Source: Letharia columbiana (lineage: Eukaryota > Ascomycota > Lecanoromycetes > Lecanorales > Parmeliaceae). Taken from it: a stretch of DNA of 64,000 bases. The notes beneath the pieces were generated by a model, which did not search any database, was not told the DNA's origin, and saw nothing but the letters and a program-made list of their open reading frames with translations. Every line of letters starts with the position of its first letter. The first letter of the stretch is position 1. Positions 49,648 to 61,894 of this stretch are shown in pieces. Made by a program: the position numbers and the translations under genes. The stretch lies in NCBI RefSeq assembly GCF_014066305.1, contig NW_023501036.1, positions 197,501-261,500 of the forward strand, given 5' to 3'.

Positions 49648-52600
49648 ATGACCTCAACGGTAGGTCATGCACATTGCGATCAAGTTCTGCGACAGATCTT
49701 CAAAGCTGACGCTTTTTGCAGCAGACCCGGAATAATCGGCTTGGGCCATTTGGGTTGGGAACCGGTACATCCAATAACGAGCAGCCACGATCGGCCAACA
49801 AAGCATTCGGGTCTGGGTTTGGAAATGGGGCTAGCGCTTGGACCGGCGACATCTGGTCGTCGGGCAGTGCTATTGGAAGTGGAATGAAGGGTGGGCTACA
49901 AGATAATGGTCGAGCGCCAAGTCAGTCAAATGGTTCTTATGCTGCCTTTGGACTCGTACTGATATGTTCGAGAAGATGAGCTTCTCGCATCGGGCACCTC
50001 TGAAGCAGTGACTGGGTCCAAGTCCCTGCTACCCTCTTCCGAATCAGACAGCTTCAACGCCCGCCACGGGTCATGGAAATCTGTGGATGACACTTCGCCT
50101 GGCCTCTCGCGTGTGCACACCAATCATTCGAATACCTCTCCCATCAGTCGCCAACACAGCAATCACCTGATTCCTCAGGCGTTTCCAGAACCGAACTCGG
50201 TCAATTCCTCGTACTTTTCCATACAACCGCCGTCTACCACGATCTCCAGCAGATCCTCGCAGAAGAGCTTCCTTGACCCGACTTCAGGCAGTTTTGTAGC
50301 TTCTGGTGCATTCGATTCAAGCGACATTAGCCGCACATCAAGACACAATAGCGACGAGGAAAACAGATACGTGCAAAGGAAGATAGCTTTTGAGGGAACT
50401 GATGCTGGTTTTAGCATGCAGCCTGCTCGACCTTCATTCAACAATAACAACAATACCCATTTGTCTGGGTATAACAGTAGCGCGGCATCCCGCAGCGGCA
50501 GTATACCACCATCACGCGGTGACGCTGAGTACGCAATGAACTCAACGCGCGCCCGTGGTGACATAACAAACAATCAGTATTTGCGAAACAACGCATCCAA
50601 CACGTCAACTGCTCCGCATCGCCCCAACCTTTCTGCTCAAGCTCCACCATATTTGATCCCCACAGGCCCCTCCAAACAGAAGTACGCAGCCCAGTTGAGC
50701 CCGACACAGCTCAACCATCTCATGGGGGACTTTGACAAGCTCAATGTGGGGCAGGAAAACCAGCAGCCCGGGTTTGCTGCGCAGAGAGAAGCATTAAATG
50801 GGAATTCGCTTCAAGTCATGAGTGGATTTCCCCAAGACTTCGTGCCCAGCGGCAACGATGTCTGGAATAGCAGAGATGATGGCGGGTATCAAGGCCATCA
50901 AGATCAATTCTCTCCCGCTGGCAGTGGGTCGGGTTCCTTGATGTCTCAATCTAACAACCATCGAGCCGTGGCTTTAGCCACGCGATACTCGCACTCGCCG
51001 AGCAACAGCGATGCACGCCATAGTCACCACCACAGCCCCTTCTACTCAAATGGCGGAACCCCCCCTCCATATCAACAGCGCGGTCCTGCACGCGGTGGTT
51101 ACAACAACAATGTCTCGACTGCCGTGCTGGATCGGAGGCTGCGTGGTTTACAGCAAGAGCAACAGGGCTACATGATTCCTCCGCCGAACTTTGTGCAATT
51201 CCGAAATCAGTACCAACACGTGACTCCGTACGAATTCTACCCCCGGAACGGCTTGCCAGTGAATCAACTCCACTCTTACTACCCAGTGCCTCCTGCACCC
51301 AATCTTTTGACAGCGCCAAACGTTCCTAGGGGACCTGCAAGAGACCATGACGTTGACCAAAGTCAGTTGATGAGAGAATTCAAAGATACCATGAACAAGC
51401 CCAACAAACGAATCAATGAACTAAAGGTGGGTTTGTACCTGAGGATGAAGAAGCGCACCTGCTAATTGGCCATAGGACATCTACCATCATATCGTGGAAT
51501 TCAGCGGCGATCAGTATGGTGCTCGTTTCATTCAACGAGAGCTTGAGACAGCCAACAGCGATGAAAAAGACCAGGTCTATCGAGAGCTGATGACGAACAC
51601 GGTGCAGCTGATGACGGATGTTTTCGGTAACTATGTGATACAGAAGTTCTTTGAGCACGGTAATCAGTCACAGAAAAGGGGCTTGGCCAACCAGATGAAA
51701 AGTCATGTTGTGGTGCTGTCCTGCCAAATGTACGGTTGCCGTGTAGTGCAGAAGGTCGGTCCCACCAAATGGCTTGATATTCGCTTTTCACTAAACTTCG
51801 CAGGCTCTGGAACACATCCTGACCGACCAACAAGCGCAGCTGATCGGGGAACTTCAGCACAACGTCCTCAAATGTGTCAAAGATCAAAATGGAAATCATG
51901 TGGTTCAAAAGGCGTTCGAGAGGATACCCGCTGAGCATATCCAATTCATCATCAACTCCTTCACTGGCCACGTTCAAGAATTGGCGACCCACCAGTATGG
52001 CTGCCGGGTCATACAGCGCATGCTCGAGTACTGCGAGGAGCACACTCGCACGGCAGTGCTCCAAGAAGTCCACGCCTCAGCTGCGTCACTGATCGTCGAC
52101 CAGTACGGCAATTACGTAATGCAACACATCATTGAGCATGGCCGAGAGGAAGACCGCGGGAGGACCATTGCTCTTGTGACTTCCCAGCTGGTCAATTTCT
52201 CAAAGCACAAGTTTGCCAGCAATGTCGTGGAGGATAGCATACAATCTGGCTCGAAGGAGGAAAGGCAGCGAATCGTTGCTACTATGACTGCGGTCAACGA
52301 CAAGGGTCAAAGTCCTCTTCAGATATTGATCACGGATCAATATGGCAACTACGTGATCCGTAAGCATCTTTCATGCTTTCTTTGGAGACAATGCTGACAG
52401 CCGAGCAGAAAAGCTTTTGAAAGTTCTCAAAGGCTCCGAATGGGATGACTTCGTCGAGCTGACCAAAGCCCAACTAGCTCTCCTCAAGCGATTTTCATAT
52501 GGCAAACAAATTGCGGCCATCGAAAAGCTCATTTATTGCGCTCCATGTCCTCCACAGATGGCAGATGGCCGGATTCCACCTCCAACTATCGACACTTCTG

Positions 52601-52755
52601 TCGGCCCCACACCACCCCTTTCGACTGGCGCCGCACAGTCTCCACAGAGTGGCTCACAGCCGAGTACGCATGCCAGCTCCATTGAAGGCCCTCATACATC
52701 TCGCAAGTCGAGTGGGAGCAATGTTGTCAGCGTTCTAACACCAACTTCTACATAA
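49648..52755 (+). CDS. PUF/Pumilio-family RNA-binding protein
   Basis: join(49648..49659, 49722..49920, 49976..51426, 51476..51754, 51804..52359, 52409..52755), 947 aa. The first exon encodes only MTST. About 560 residues of Ser/Asn/Gln-rich disordered sequence precede eight PUF repeats. Base-contacting residues, read from the protein: repeat 1 ARFIQ, 2 NYVIQ, 3 CRVVQ, 4 NHVVQ, 5 CRVIQ, 6 NYVMQ, 7 SNVVE, 8 NYVIQ. By the known PUF code this fits the canonical UGUA-N-AUA target (repeat 7 S/E for G; 3 and 5 C/R/Q for A). It is therefore a Puf3/Pumilio-type post-transcriptional regulator acting on mRNA 3'UTRs in the cytoplasm. Four introns are 49-62 nt with clear branch sites. The second intron (from 49921) has a GTCAGT donor and a GAGAAG tandem acceptor, so exon 3 may begin at 49973 instead. 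Confidence 0.92.
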
Positions 52756-53372
52756 TCGACTAAACCTCACGAGAGTCTACGAACGATAAAACGCACCGTC
52801 CTTTTACGAAACCCTGAACACATCTAATCTACAGCTCCTGAAAAAGTTTTGCTACGACATCCACGAAACGCAGGCCAGCAGAGTCGCACGCGCACCGATT
52901 CCACTATTTTCATTGTATACATCTCGGATTTTACGAGTACTGTCATGAGCGAGGTGCTGGGGACTTCTGAGATACCACCACATTCACCTAGGGATAACAT
53001 TGTTTAGTCATAGTCAAGGGTGGGTGGGATGGGTTGTTGGCTATTGGCTTGTGCCTAAGGTTGCCGAATGTTGGCTTCTCATACATAAACATTTCGGATG
53101 TTTCATGTGGGCATAGCCTGTCAAAGGTCTGGAATGGCACAATGGAATAGATATTAGATAGCCTGTACAAATATTCAACAAGAGATTTGGCTCAGCTTCT
53201 TCTCCAAATTCACGCATCTGTATATTTGAAGACTCCCATCGTTGGCTTTGCTAGCGCGAATTCTTCTGCGGCCTTTCCTTGGCGGAGATCTTGGAATTCT
53301 GACTTCTTCAACCACCATGTCCCAATAACAAGTCTCATTGCCCTTGGGCAGGGCAGTCGACAGTACAACAAT
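52756..53372. other. Intergenic/3' region of the PUF gene
   Basis: No other feature recognised. Confidence 0.5.
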
Positions 53373-54630
53373 ATGGACATCGAAGTCGAGGCGGCATTGG
53401 ACTCGCCCTCCTCTGCGTCCTTCAACTCAAAGCTTCAACTCCCCTTGAGCTGTGACCCACCGGGTCCTCAAAACCCCGCGAAGCAGCGAGTATGGGTCGT
53501 GAGTCTACCACGGCGGTCCTAATGCGCTTACTGCGTATTCCAACGCCTACTAAAAAGCTGATCCTCAGGTCTTCGGCGCCACAGGCCATATGGGTCGCTC
53601 CGTCGTCAAAGCCGCCCTCGCCCACAGCGACCTTGTCACAGCAGTTGGACGTAGTTTGACAGACACACTCTCCAATATGCAACTGCTCCCTCCTGCCTCG
53701 CCCAATACCTCCTCGACGAATGCGTCTTTGGACCAATCACCATTCCTACCCCTCCTCTGCGATGTCCGCATCCGCTCAACCGTCGACGCTGTCTTTAAAA
53801 AGAGCCTGGAACATTGGGGAAGAATGGACATCATAGCGAATTGCTCCGGCTATGGTGTCATTGGTGCTTGCGAAGACCAGGATGACTATGAGATCAGGAA
53901 CCAGTTCGAGACGAACTTCTGGGGTACACTCAATATAATCCAGCTCTCCCTCCCTTACTTCCGCGAACGGACCGATGCCGACAGCGAAGGCGGATGTGGA
54001 GGGCGGTATCTGATCTTTAGTAGCACGAGTGGTTCCCTTGGGGTTCCGGGATTAGGACCGTTTTGTGCTACCAAGTACGCTGTGGAAGGATTGATAGAGT
54101 CTATGCTCTACGAAACTGACGCCTTCAACATCCGCGCCACGCTCGTCGAACCCGGGCACGTCCGCGACGACGAGCCACTCTCACCCCTCGAAAAGACCTC
54201 CCCGCTCCCCACCTTCGGTCATTTCTTCATCAAACCCGCCTCCGCCCCTTACGCCTCGTCTACATCCCCCGCCGGGCACGCGAAAAGAATGGTACAATGG
54301 CTCGGGGAGCGGCAACCTACGAGTGCGGTCAAGGCAGCGGAACTGGTGTGGCAGTTGGGGCATTGTAGTTTTCCGCCGCTGAGGCTGTTGTTGGGAAGTT
54401 TTGCGGTCGAGAGTGTGAGGGATCGTCTGAGGTGTGTTACCGAGGAGATTGAGGATTGGCGGTTTCTAAGCTTCAAGGGGGATGGCGAGGCGGATGGGGT
54501 GGTGGTTAGGGAGAGGAGGGGGAGTACAAAGACGGAGGAAGGGGAGGGTGATGGGGAGGAGGAGGATGTTAAGATGGAGGGGGTGGAGGATGGGGAAGGA
54601 GATGGTGATGGAGAAGGGGAGGAGAGCTGA
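53373..54630 (+). CDS. Short-chain dehydrogenase/reductase with altered active site
   Basis: join(53373..53498, 53569..54630), 395 aa. The intron is 70 nt (GTGAGT...CTGATCCTCAG), joining RVWV to VFGATGHMGRSVVKAA, the Rossmann dinucleotide-binding motif. Further SDR landmarks: MDIIANCSG (NAG-like), NQFETNFWGT with the structural Asn, FSSTSGSLG with the Ser. The catalytic YxxxK reads FCATK, because codon TTT replaces the expected TAT/TAC, while Lys is kept. The following YAVEGLIESMLYE is typical of fungal SDRs. The C-terminal 40 residues are an acidic Glu/Asp/Gly run unusual for the family. Without the Tyr, oxidoreductase activity is doubtful; it could be a pseudoenzyme or carry a sequence error. 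The start is the Met at 53373; the frame is open further upstream without SDR sequence. Confidence 0.8.
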
Positions 54631-55134
54631 GGGAAATAGACGGAGAGTCTGATGGAACGGTGTCGGGCCCAGAATACAAAGATGGCTACGGTATGCACCG
54701 CTCTCCACTACGGGTCGACAGTTCAAAAGCCGCGTGATACCAGAGCAAAGCAAATATTCGAAAGCTGAATCGTGTATCGACCTTCGCCAAGGTGGACTTT
54801 GGTCCAATCGGCGGCTCAAGGCCATGATTCGACTTGGAATTGGCGAAACAGCAGTTGGGAAAGCTCTTGCCACGGCTTCGCCTCTATCCGCCACCCATCA
54901 CATCGAAGTCGTTCCCTTTCTTACCGTCGTTCACGATAACACCTGATGCCGCCTCATATGCCACTCACACGCTGATGCGGTGCCACAGTGTAGTTAGTCA
55001 CTCAGCAAGTCGAGCTTGTCAACCCTTGCCACCCTCAATACCTCAATTTTTGCTGATTCAACATCATGATGAATCCACTTTCTTGCAACATCCTCCACGA
55101 GAATTTCATCCAGGCTAGGAAGGAATCAGCCACA
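54631..55134. other. Intergenic
   Basis: No gene recognised. An upstream exon for the next gene cannot be excluded. Confidence 0.4.
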
Positions 55135-55789
55135 ATGCCTACATCAAACCTTCCGCTTCCTATCCCTACCACAAGAGCTTCGAGACCAAATCTACGATTC
55201 ACACCTCTCCGCAACATACAACCACTGCCTACCTGATTCCTCCAAACTCTGGGTTTCCCCCTTCATCAGAAAACCACCGCACTTTCAGGGTCTTGCAATT
55301 CTTCTGGTGTCCAAATCCGTTCATGAAGAAGCCAAGCTTATCCTGTACAAATGCGGCACTTTCTTCTTCAATTTTCCACAAGCAATCGCTGCTCTGCGAC
55401 ACGATCTTCTCAGCACCGCCGATCTTCAGAATATCATCATCGACCTTGACTTGGATATTATATTCTCATCCCTACACAGCCAAGACGCAACAGATCTTGT
55501 CAAGCAGTTCGCACAGCAAACTATCACCCTTACTCGAAGATTTTGTGTAGTCCAGATTAGGTGTGTCTCCGAGGCGGGCTTCCTACTGGGCGAGATGGGA
55601 GAGGTAAAAGCGCTTACAGATGCAATTGGTGAGTTGAAGGGTTTCAGGACTGTCTTGGTGAAAGTTGCGCGTTCGAGGTGGAAGTTGAGGAAGATGATGG
55701 AGCATGTTCTTCCGTTTGATGAGGAGTTGGGGACTCACTGGGAGGGGACCATGTGCAAGAAGGAGATAAGGTGGGACGATGATCTGTAG
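55135..55789 (+). pseudogene. LPxELRDQIY-subfamily gene, start out of frame
   Basis: The frame holding the signature FRFLSLPQELRDQIYD, then FQGLAILLVSKSVHEEAKLI, GFLLGEMGEVKALTDAIGEL and GFRTVLVKVARS closely parallels the intact gene at 59139-59870. This frame has no ATG upstream of the motif and meets a stop at 55070. The natural-looking start ATG at 55135 (MPTSN) is one base out of frame, between it and the motif. Either one base was gained, or an unrecognised upstream exon supplies the start. The C-terminus stops at CKKEIRWDDDL without the xxFHPR/VYHPR ending of relatives, so it may also be truncated. Confidence 0.55.
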
Positions 55790-56370
55790 GTCTGTTTGGT
55801 ATAGTGAGTACGGCGGGGGCTTCGGGATGGCATCTGGGTGAGGGGGGATAGTCTCAGTGAAGCGCGAGTTGGAATCGCTTTGGAAAGAGAAATCCCTAGC
55901 TTTTGCCCGAAATGAGTACGTCAAGTTCGATCGCTGCTGGCATGTGGTTGAGAATCTCGATCTAGGAGCCAGGGAGGGAAATACCACGGACAGGAACAGC
56001 GAGGAATCGCTGCTCCTCGAAAAAAAAATAAACATATTCCACCTTCCAGCGTTGGAATTTCAAGCCTACGCCATCGTCTCAGTCTTTCCCCCAGATTCGA
56101 CCGCAACTCACCAAATTTGTTGAAGATATCCGATCCGACATAGCTCCAACACGGGTTGGGCTCGAGAAGCTTGGTTCAAGTCGTGTCACGCTTGTTGAGG
56201 AGATATATGAGAACGGGGTTTACGGCGTTAAACGGCTGCATAAATATCCCATTTGATTCGATTGCATGAACGGTTGAAGTTGAGTAAGCCTTCTTGATAG
56301 CCTTATAAGGCAGAAAGTGGGGCCGCGAACATATCATTCTTTGTTCAACCATCTGCATCTGGACGACATA
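55790..56370. other. Intergenic
   Basis: Two overlapping frames at 55857-56123 lack family features. No other feature recognised. Confidence 0.4.
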
Positions 56371-57612
56371 ATGCCTCGAACACGCCTCTCCTCAGGTCCG
56401 TCACCTTTAGAGGCACGCTACCCGCAGAGCACGACCCATCAACACCATGCTATCCAGACCGGTTGCATCCTTTGGCTACCAAGGAAAGACGACATTGATG
56501 AACGCCTTCTCGCAGGTGTAGACATCGGAGACGGCTGCTTCAATCATCCCATCGTAGTTCTCTCCACCAACCGAGTAGAGGGAAAGGCAACCGTACTCAT
56601 CGTTAGCATTCCAGCCCACAAGTCTTCGGAGCTACCGTTCAAACCTCCCGACTGACACCAGAAGCTTACTTCCTTCGATGGCCGCGATCTCGCCGAGAGG
56701 TATCCAGAAAACCGACACCAACGCACTCGCCACCTCCCCATCTCCCCCAGTGCCCCTCACCCCGACAACGGCATCCTCTTACTCCTCGACGGCAACCTCC
56801 AACTCCGGAAAAAGACTTATGTAAAAACAGAGGTCAAAGTAATCCTCACCGCAGCATCCCTGATCCCCTACTCTCGCTCCCGTAAAGAATACAAACTCAA
56901 CCAAACATCCTCCAACCTTCTAGCAGCATACGCCAACTCCACCCTTCCCACCCCCACGCCGCACCTTTACGCTCCTCCTCCTCCCACCACCACCACAACA
57001 TCGCGCCATTCCATGCGCACAATCACCCACCCACAACCACAAACCCCATCACCACCTCCTCCCACCCCCACCCCCATCCTCATCCCCCACACCCGCCCCC
57101 GTCCCCCATTCCAAATCGAACCGAGCATCCCCCCTCAACGCAACACCCGCACATCCCCACCCCCGCCCCCCTACTCAACCCCGTCTCCCACACCACCACC
57201 GCCGGACCCTCTTCCCCTCGCAGCCTTCCTGCTCCCCCTCCTCCTGCTAGGCTTCTGGGGCGCGGCCGCGTACGGGCGGCGCCGTCTTGGGAAATGGGCT
57301 TCCGAGGGGGTGAAGCGGAAGTGGGGGGTTTGGGTGGGGTCTTGGCGAGGAGGCTTCTGCGTGTTGTGGGGGATGGGGCGGGGGGTGGTGGGGTTGGGGT
57401 TGGGGCTGGGGGGTGGGGGTTGGGGCTGGGGAAGGGAGGGGGGGGTGGGGGATGGATGTGAGGGCGTGGATGGATGTGGGGTTTTTGTGAGGAAGGGGAG
57501 GAGGAGGAGGGGGAGGAGAGTGGAACTATCGTCTTCCCGTCTTGAAACTAGATGCGTAGAGGGAGTACCCCGTCCATCCATATCAGCACAACGGTGCCAT
57601 AGCAGTGCCTAA
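56371..57612 (+). CDS. Conserved fungal protein with proline-rich tail and membrane segment
   Basis: join(56371..56601, 56665..57612), 392 aa. The intron is 63 nt (GTTAGC, CTGAC branch, AAG acceptor). Conserved part: TGCILWLPRKDDIDERLL, CFNHPIVVLSTN, ATVLI-LTSFDGRDLAERYP, HLPISPSAPHPDNG and LRKKTYVKTE. I know this arrangement from uncharacterised proteins of filamentous ascomycetes; no function is established. From residue about 190 the protein is Pro/Thr-rich (PPPPTPTPILIPHT). One hydrophobic segment follows (AAFLLPLLLLGFWGAAAYG), then a Gly/Trp-rich low-complexity tail from a G-run tract. The tail beyond the helix may instead be non-coding if an intron was missed. Confidence 0.65.
57300..57520 (+). 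repeat. G-run tract (potential G-quadruplex)
   Basis: Dense runs of 4-7 G on the plus strand (ggggtggtggggttggggtt and similar) within the Gly/Trp-rich end of the 56371 gene. It meets the simple G4 pattern many times. Confidence 0.7.
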
Positions 57613-57993
57613 TATCCCTGCCATCACCCCGGCCCTGAACGATCCCATTCGTTGCAAGACACCCTACCCATAAACCCCCCCCCCTGGTCAAACTCCAGGG
57701 ATAGTGAGTGAGTCATGAGTAACCCTGGAAGGAAAGGTATCAGCCAAACAGAACCATTGCTCCGTCGCCTACAACTACAACTCCCGGAGCGTTCGACAGC
57801 TGGTGTTGAACGATAATGCACGAGGCTTCGCTTCTATCCTTTCTGGAGGCCGTTCTGTCTGGAGATATCTATGGACCTTTCGCCGACAATCTGTGTTCTA
57901 GCCTCTTGACATTTGGTTCATCGTTATGTGGATGTTACTCCTGTTGGAGGAAGGGTGGTCGTTTTACTTCTTCTTACTTCTTCTCTTCTTCTT

Positions 57994-58036
<43 letters not shown>

Positions 58037-58559
58037 CATACCTCCAAATGCTCACCGGTCCGCCGGGTGGACTTTCGCGAGGGAATGGAAGCGAAAAGGG
58101 AAAAAAAAGGCTGGAGAATCTAACCAACCAACCAATCCGTATTAGCGGCACAATCGGCATCTTCACCCCGAAGCCACCATCCCGGACGCGGATGATACGC
58201 ACGCCCCCCTCCCACTTTCCCTTATCAAAACTCCCTCCGGACCCCAGCTCCCAACCCAACCTCACCACCGACTACGCATCCACATCCACCATCTCAGACG
58301 TCGACGACCATCCCTCGTCCCCCCCAACTCGACCAAACGGTCTTTCCACCACCGCCACCCTCAAAGCACAGTCTTGAACGCTGACACCTTGCCCCCGCAC
58401 ATGCTCGTTAGGAAAAGATGTTGGAGCCGGATGTCGGCCTGCAGCGGTGGGGTGGGGAAGGGTGGTGGAGAAGCAGGAGAACGCGGGACGGTGGCGGGAT
58501 GGATTGGAGGGCCGGGGCGGTTTGCCGAGGTGTTGATGGTTTTCGAAGCCGGCGCGACG
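57613..58559. other. Intergenic with microsatellite
   Basis: No gene recognised. It contains the CTTA microsatellite at 57994-58036 and overlapping short frames on both strands. Confidence 0.5.
57994..58036 (+). repeat. (CTTA)n microsatellite
   Basis: 43 nt, about 10.7 perfect CTTA units, preceded by a (CTT)-rich imperfect stretch. Confidence 0.95.
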
Positions 58560-58899
58560 AAGGTGGCGCGTGCGTGTTTGTTGGGAAGGAAGGGAATGCG
58601 GCGGAGGGTGGAGTAGACGCACGGTCAGCTGTTGGGGAAAGGTCGAAGATGGGGATGCTGTGGTTAGGGAGGATCTGGTTGGCCTTTTCGTGGGCGAGTT
58701 TGGAGACATGGAGGATGGCGGGATGGGAGGGTAGGGCTTGTTGTGTGGGAGATTTGCGGCGATCGCGGGCGTTGAGGTAGAGTCAGGGTTGAGGTGGCTC
58801 GACGAGGTGTGTTGGTGTTAAAGTGTCGCTCTAGATGGGGTTGCGGAGTTTGGGAGGGAGGGCGAGAAGGCGAAGTGGAGGGTTTGGTGGGTTCGTCAT
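58560..58899 (-). pseudogene. LPxELRDQIY-subfamily copy with two in-frame stops
   Basis: From ATG at 58899 the minus strand reads PLRLLALPPKLRNPI, a TAG (58833-58831), SDTLTPTHLVEPPQP, a TGA (58785-58783), then PAILHVSKLAHEKANQI and NHSIPIFDLS, all in one frame. It aligns along its length with LLLLPQELRDQIYKDLLTPT and LAILNVSRSTYEEAKRVL of 59139-59870. The first stop sits exactly where the conserved Tyr of QIY should be. Similarity fades after about 58620. It lies head-to-head with the intact gene, 240 bp apart, indicating an inverted duplication. Confidence 0.75.
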
Positions 58900-59138
58900 T
58901 ATGGAAGCTGTGTAGTGACAGAGGTGTGATTGGGAGACCGGTACGCTGGGTGACAAAGATGATGGCGGTGGTGTAAGTGGGCTCACGGGTGCTGATCTGC
59001 TAGAGGATTGAATATCTCGGTCGCTTGTGTTGAAGATATGTGTTGACTCAGAGTAACGGCCTACTTCTGTCTTCTTCCATCCGCAAGTCTCATTCCCTCA
59101 AGATCCACAATCTTCCGTAACCGCCTCCAAACTCCACA

Positions 59139-59870
59139 ATGGCTCCCGCCGGAACGGATCAAATACCAAAGCCCAGATCAGCTCTCTTATTGCTACCGCA
59201 AGAATTGCGCGACCAGATCTACAAAGACCTTTTAACACCAACGACATTTTTAGTCGAGAACCCTCGCAACGGAGAAATCCTTTCGTATCTTCCCCTGCAT
59301 CAGCATACCCGCCTAGCGATTCTGAATGTCTCGAGATCGACTTACGAAGAGGCGAAGAGAGTGCTCTACAGACACGGTCATTTTCATCTCAACGCTTTCA
59401 CCGCCGGCTCGCCTCCTCTGCACGAAGAAATCAAAAACATACCAGCCATCACGCTGCTGCAAGATATCACCATTAACCTCGACGTCGGCACAGCTTTTTC
59501 GCTCGGTTATGACAAAGCCAAGTTCGCCGGAAGTGCAACGATGCTAATCAGCTATTTAGCGAGGCTGGACCCTGCTTTCCCAGGAAAACGTTGCGTGGTG
59601 GTAATTGAGCTTGTCTTGGACGCGAGTTTCTTGTTGGGGCTTGTTATGACTGCAGGGCGTTTCAAAGATGCGTTGGGCCGTTTGACGGCGTTCAGAACCG
59701 TGGAGGTGAAGATAGGGCATTTGAGGATGAGTCTGGGAGGGGACTTGGATTGTATGGCCCCATTGTACAATGCGTTGGATGAGAGGTTGGCGATGACCTT
59801 GGGAGGAGGGGAGGAAGGATGTGACGAGGAGGGACGCTTTAGTCTGGTGTACCATCCGCGACGAGGGTGA
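59139..59870 (+). CDS. LPxELRDQIY (F-box-like/2EXR-related) protein
   Basis: A single exon of 243 aa with ATG in a good context (cacaATGGC). Residues about 18-30 are LLPQELRDQIYKDLL, followed by LAILNVSRSTYEEAKRVLYRHGHFH, a two-strand middle (LLQDITINLDVGTAF), SFLLGLVMTAGRFKDALGRL, TAFRTVEVKIG and the ending FSLVYHPRRG. Compared with the 14-20 kb cluster it has a longer insert after the signature and lacks the LEPxLG motif, so it defines a second subfamily together with 55135-55789 and 58560-58899. Function unknown; it is the only intact member of its subfamily here. Confidence 0.75.
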   Translation: MAPAGTDQIPKPRSALLLLPQELRDQIYKDLLTPTTFLVENPRNGEILSYLPLHQHTRLAILNVSRSTYEEAKRVLYRHGHFHLNAFTAGSPPLHEEIKNIPAITLLQDITINLDVGTAFSLGYDKAKFAGSATMLISYLARLDPAFPGKRCVVVIELVLDASFLLGLVMTAGRFKDALGRLTAFRTVEVKIGHLRMSLGGDLDCMAPLYNALDERLAMTLGGGEEGCDEEGRFSLVYHPRRG

Positions 59871-60275
59871 GCATGACGGTTGCTTTGGCGTGCGGATGAT
59901 TCTTGCAAGCTGAGTCAGGGTCAGGAAGGTTTGCCTTGATTAATCGAATGGCACTGAGGATTGGCTTGTTCATCTGTCAAGCAAGAAAGATTCGACTTAC
60001 CAGATCAGAGTCTAGCCCATAATATTATCGAGCTTCGAGGAGGGACCAAACGGCCTACTGCGCCAAATATTTTCCCTCCAAGCCCCGGGATTCCCCCATA
60101 ATCGTCCGGAGCTGCTGAAGTGATTATTTAAGTATCTCTAGGCTCTCTTGATGTGAAGGGAACAGAGCCTGAACCATGCTCGAAGGCGGTGCTAGGAAAC
60201 TCATATTTTCGGATGCTTGCAGATGAGTCGCTGCGTGTACTAAGGTAGTAAGATCTGTTTACTCGCAAGATCGAG
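59871..60275. other. Convergent intergenic region
   Basis: No feature recognised. Confidence 0.5.
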
Positions 60276-61894
60276 TTACTCGGCCGATGAGTGAAAGTCT
60301 TCGGAGTAAATACTGGAACTGTCGTCTCCGCTATTATTCTCTAGTTTCGGTGGTGGCTGGTCGGCGGACGCGAAGCTGCCGCTACCCGGTGGGGAAAGCA
60401 ACTTGTCCAGCTCTGATAGCGAGTGGCCAGCTTGGATACAATGCTCCCTGGAGAGCCTGATAGCGTTTCGTAGCTCTATCAGCCGATCCCTTAAACCGAT
60501 CATAGATGGTTGTGCGGAAGCTGAAGTACCATCGTCTACGTAAGGTATTTCTTTGACCTTTCCAGTTGCCGACATCTGAATGCTTGGTCTTTTATCGAGT
60601 AGACGTATGTGATCTTCACAAAGAGTAGTGACTTGCCAGAGTGATACATACTCCACCACCTCAGGAGGGTATATGCTCGCTAAAGACTGCCGTAGTATAC
60701 GGTGAATGGCACTGTGATCAACCTCATTCTCTGAGCTCTCAGGCTGGCGAGTCTGAGAACTTTTGGCAAACTCTGCATATAAGAAGCTACTTTTGTTCCC
60801 CTCTTCCGAGGGCTTTTTCATATACTGATTGTTAGTATCGTCGGGTTCATCCAAAAACGAGCGATATTCCGCGGAAGGTATGTGGTAATCAGGTTGAATA
60901 CCGTACTCTACAGACGTTTCCCTTTTCCCTTTTGATTGGCTACTGGAAGAAAGATGTTTTCGACTTCCAGTCGAGGAAGTTCGTCGTGGAGCGTGTGCCG
61001 TGGCTGAGTCTCTGGCAATAGAGATCTCACCACTAAGTTCGGGCGATGGACCAGAATTTAACAAATTTGGACCACGATTCCCTCCTTCTTCGACGGCGGA
61101 AGGTCGATTTTCAGTATAACTGGAGCCTCGCCTTGTATGATTATTGCCAGTCTCAATCTCTGACAGGCTCGCAACACTGGTGCTGGTGATCATGGCTTCG
61201 AGCCTTGTCAGCTCCGTGCGGATACTGTCCATGCTTCTAATGCTATGTGCAGAGCTATGCATACTGGTCATCGAATAATGCTCGATCCGTCTGAGCGCTT
61301 CTACATGAGCACCATGAATAGACAGCGAGGTTGAAAGAGCTTCATCGAATCGGCCGCCAATCTGATGAACCTGATTAGATGTATCGATGTCTATAGTCCT
61401 GAATCTACTGTCAATACCCAAAGGCATATGCGGAGCTGAGCGAGCGAGCAACTTGCGCACCTCCCAAAGACAGCAAGACTGAGACATAGAGTCTGCCTGT
61501 GCCTCCCAATCTCCTCCCTTATCGTCTGGATAGCAGTATTATTCACAGCCAAGCGGAACTTCCTCAACCAAGCCTTCCCTCCGCTGTCGGAGCCAGGGCG
61601 CAGCAGCCTCGCGGTCGCCAACCAGATCTGCACATCTTTGGCGCAATCCTCGAGCTTGATGTCCAGAGAAGCGAAGTTTTGACCCCTTCGCCGCGCCTGT
61701 GCCCGTTCAAGCACATCGCCGATGTTTTCCAGTACTTGAATTAGCGAGTTGATGTCGTTCAAAAGACGACTGATAGTCTTGGACGCTGATGATATATCGG
61801 AGAAAAATTCGCTAAACTTGATTAGGCCGTCGATGCTTTGCCCGACCACTGTGATGATGCCTGCGATGCTGGCTGCGGCGGCGACGGCCTCCAT
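60276..61894 (-). CDS. Orphan STAND-type N-terminal domain protein
   Basis: complement(join(60276..61398, 61461..61894)), 518 aa; the intron is 62 nt, and acceptors 6 nt apart (TAG or TTCAG) both keep frame. The N-terminus MEAVAAAASIAGIITVVGQS, then GLIKFSEFFSDISSASKTIS and INSLIQVLENIGDVLERA, matches the helical domain found at the start of fungal STAND/NLR proteins (Pfam Fungal_N type). It ends in AVFGR-TIDIDTSNQV. No NACHT, NB-ARC, ankyrin or WD repeats follow. Instead there is a Ser-rich disordered region and a conserved-looking helical segment (PPEVVEYVSLWQVTTLCEDH, LRDRLIELRNAIRLS). It is a signalling domain without a sensor; a role in incompatibility-type responses is inference. Confidence 0.7.
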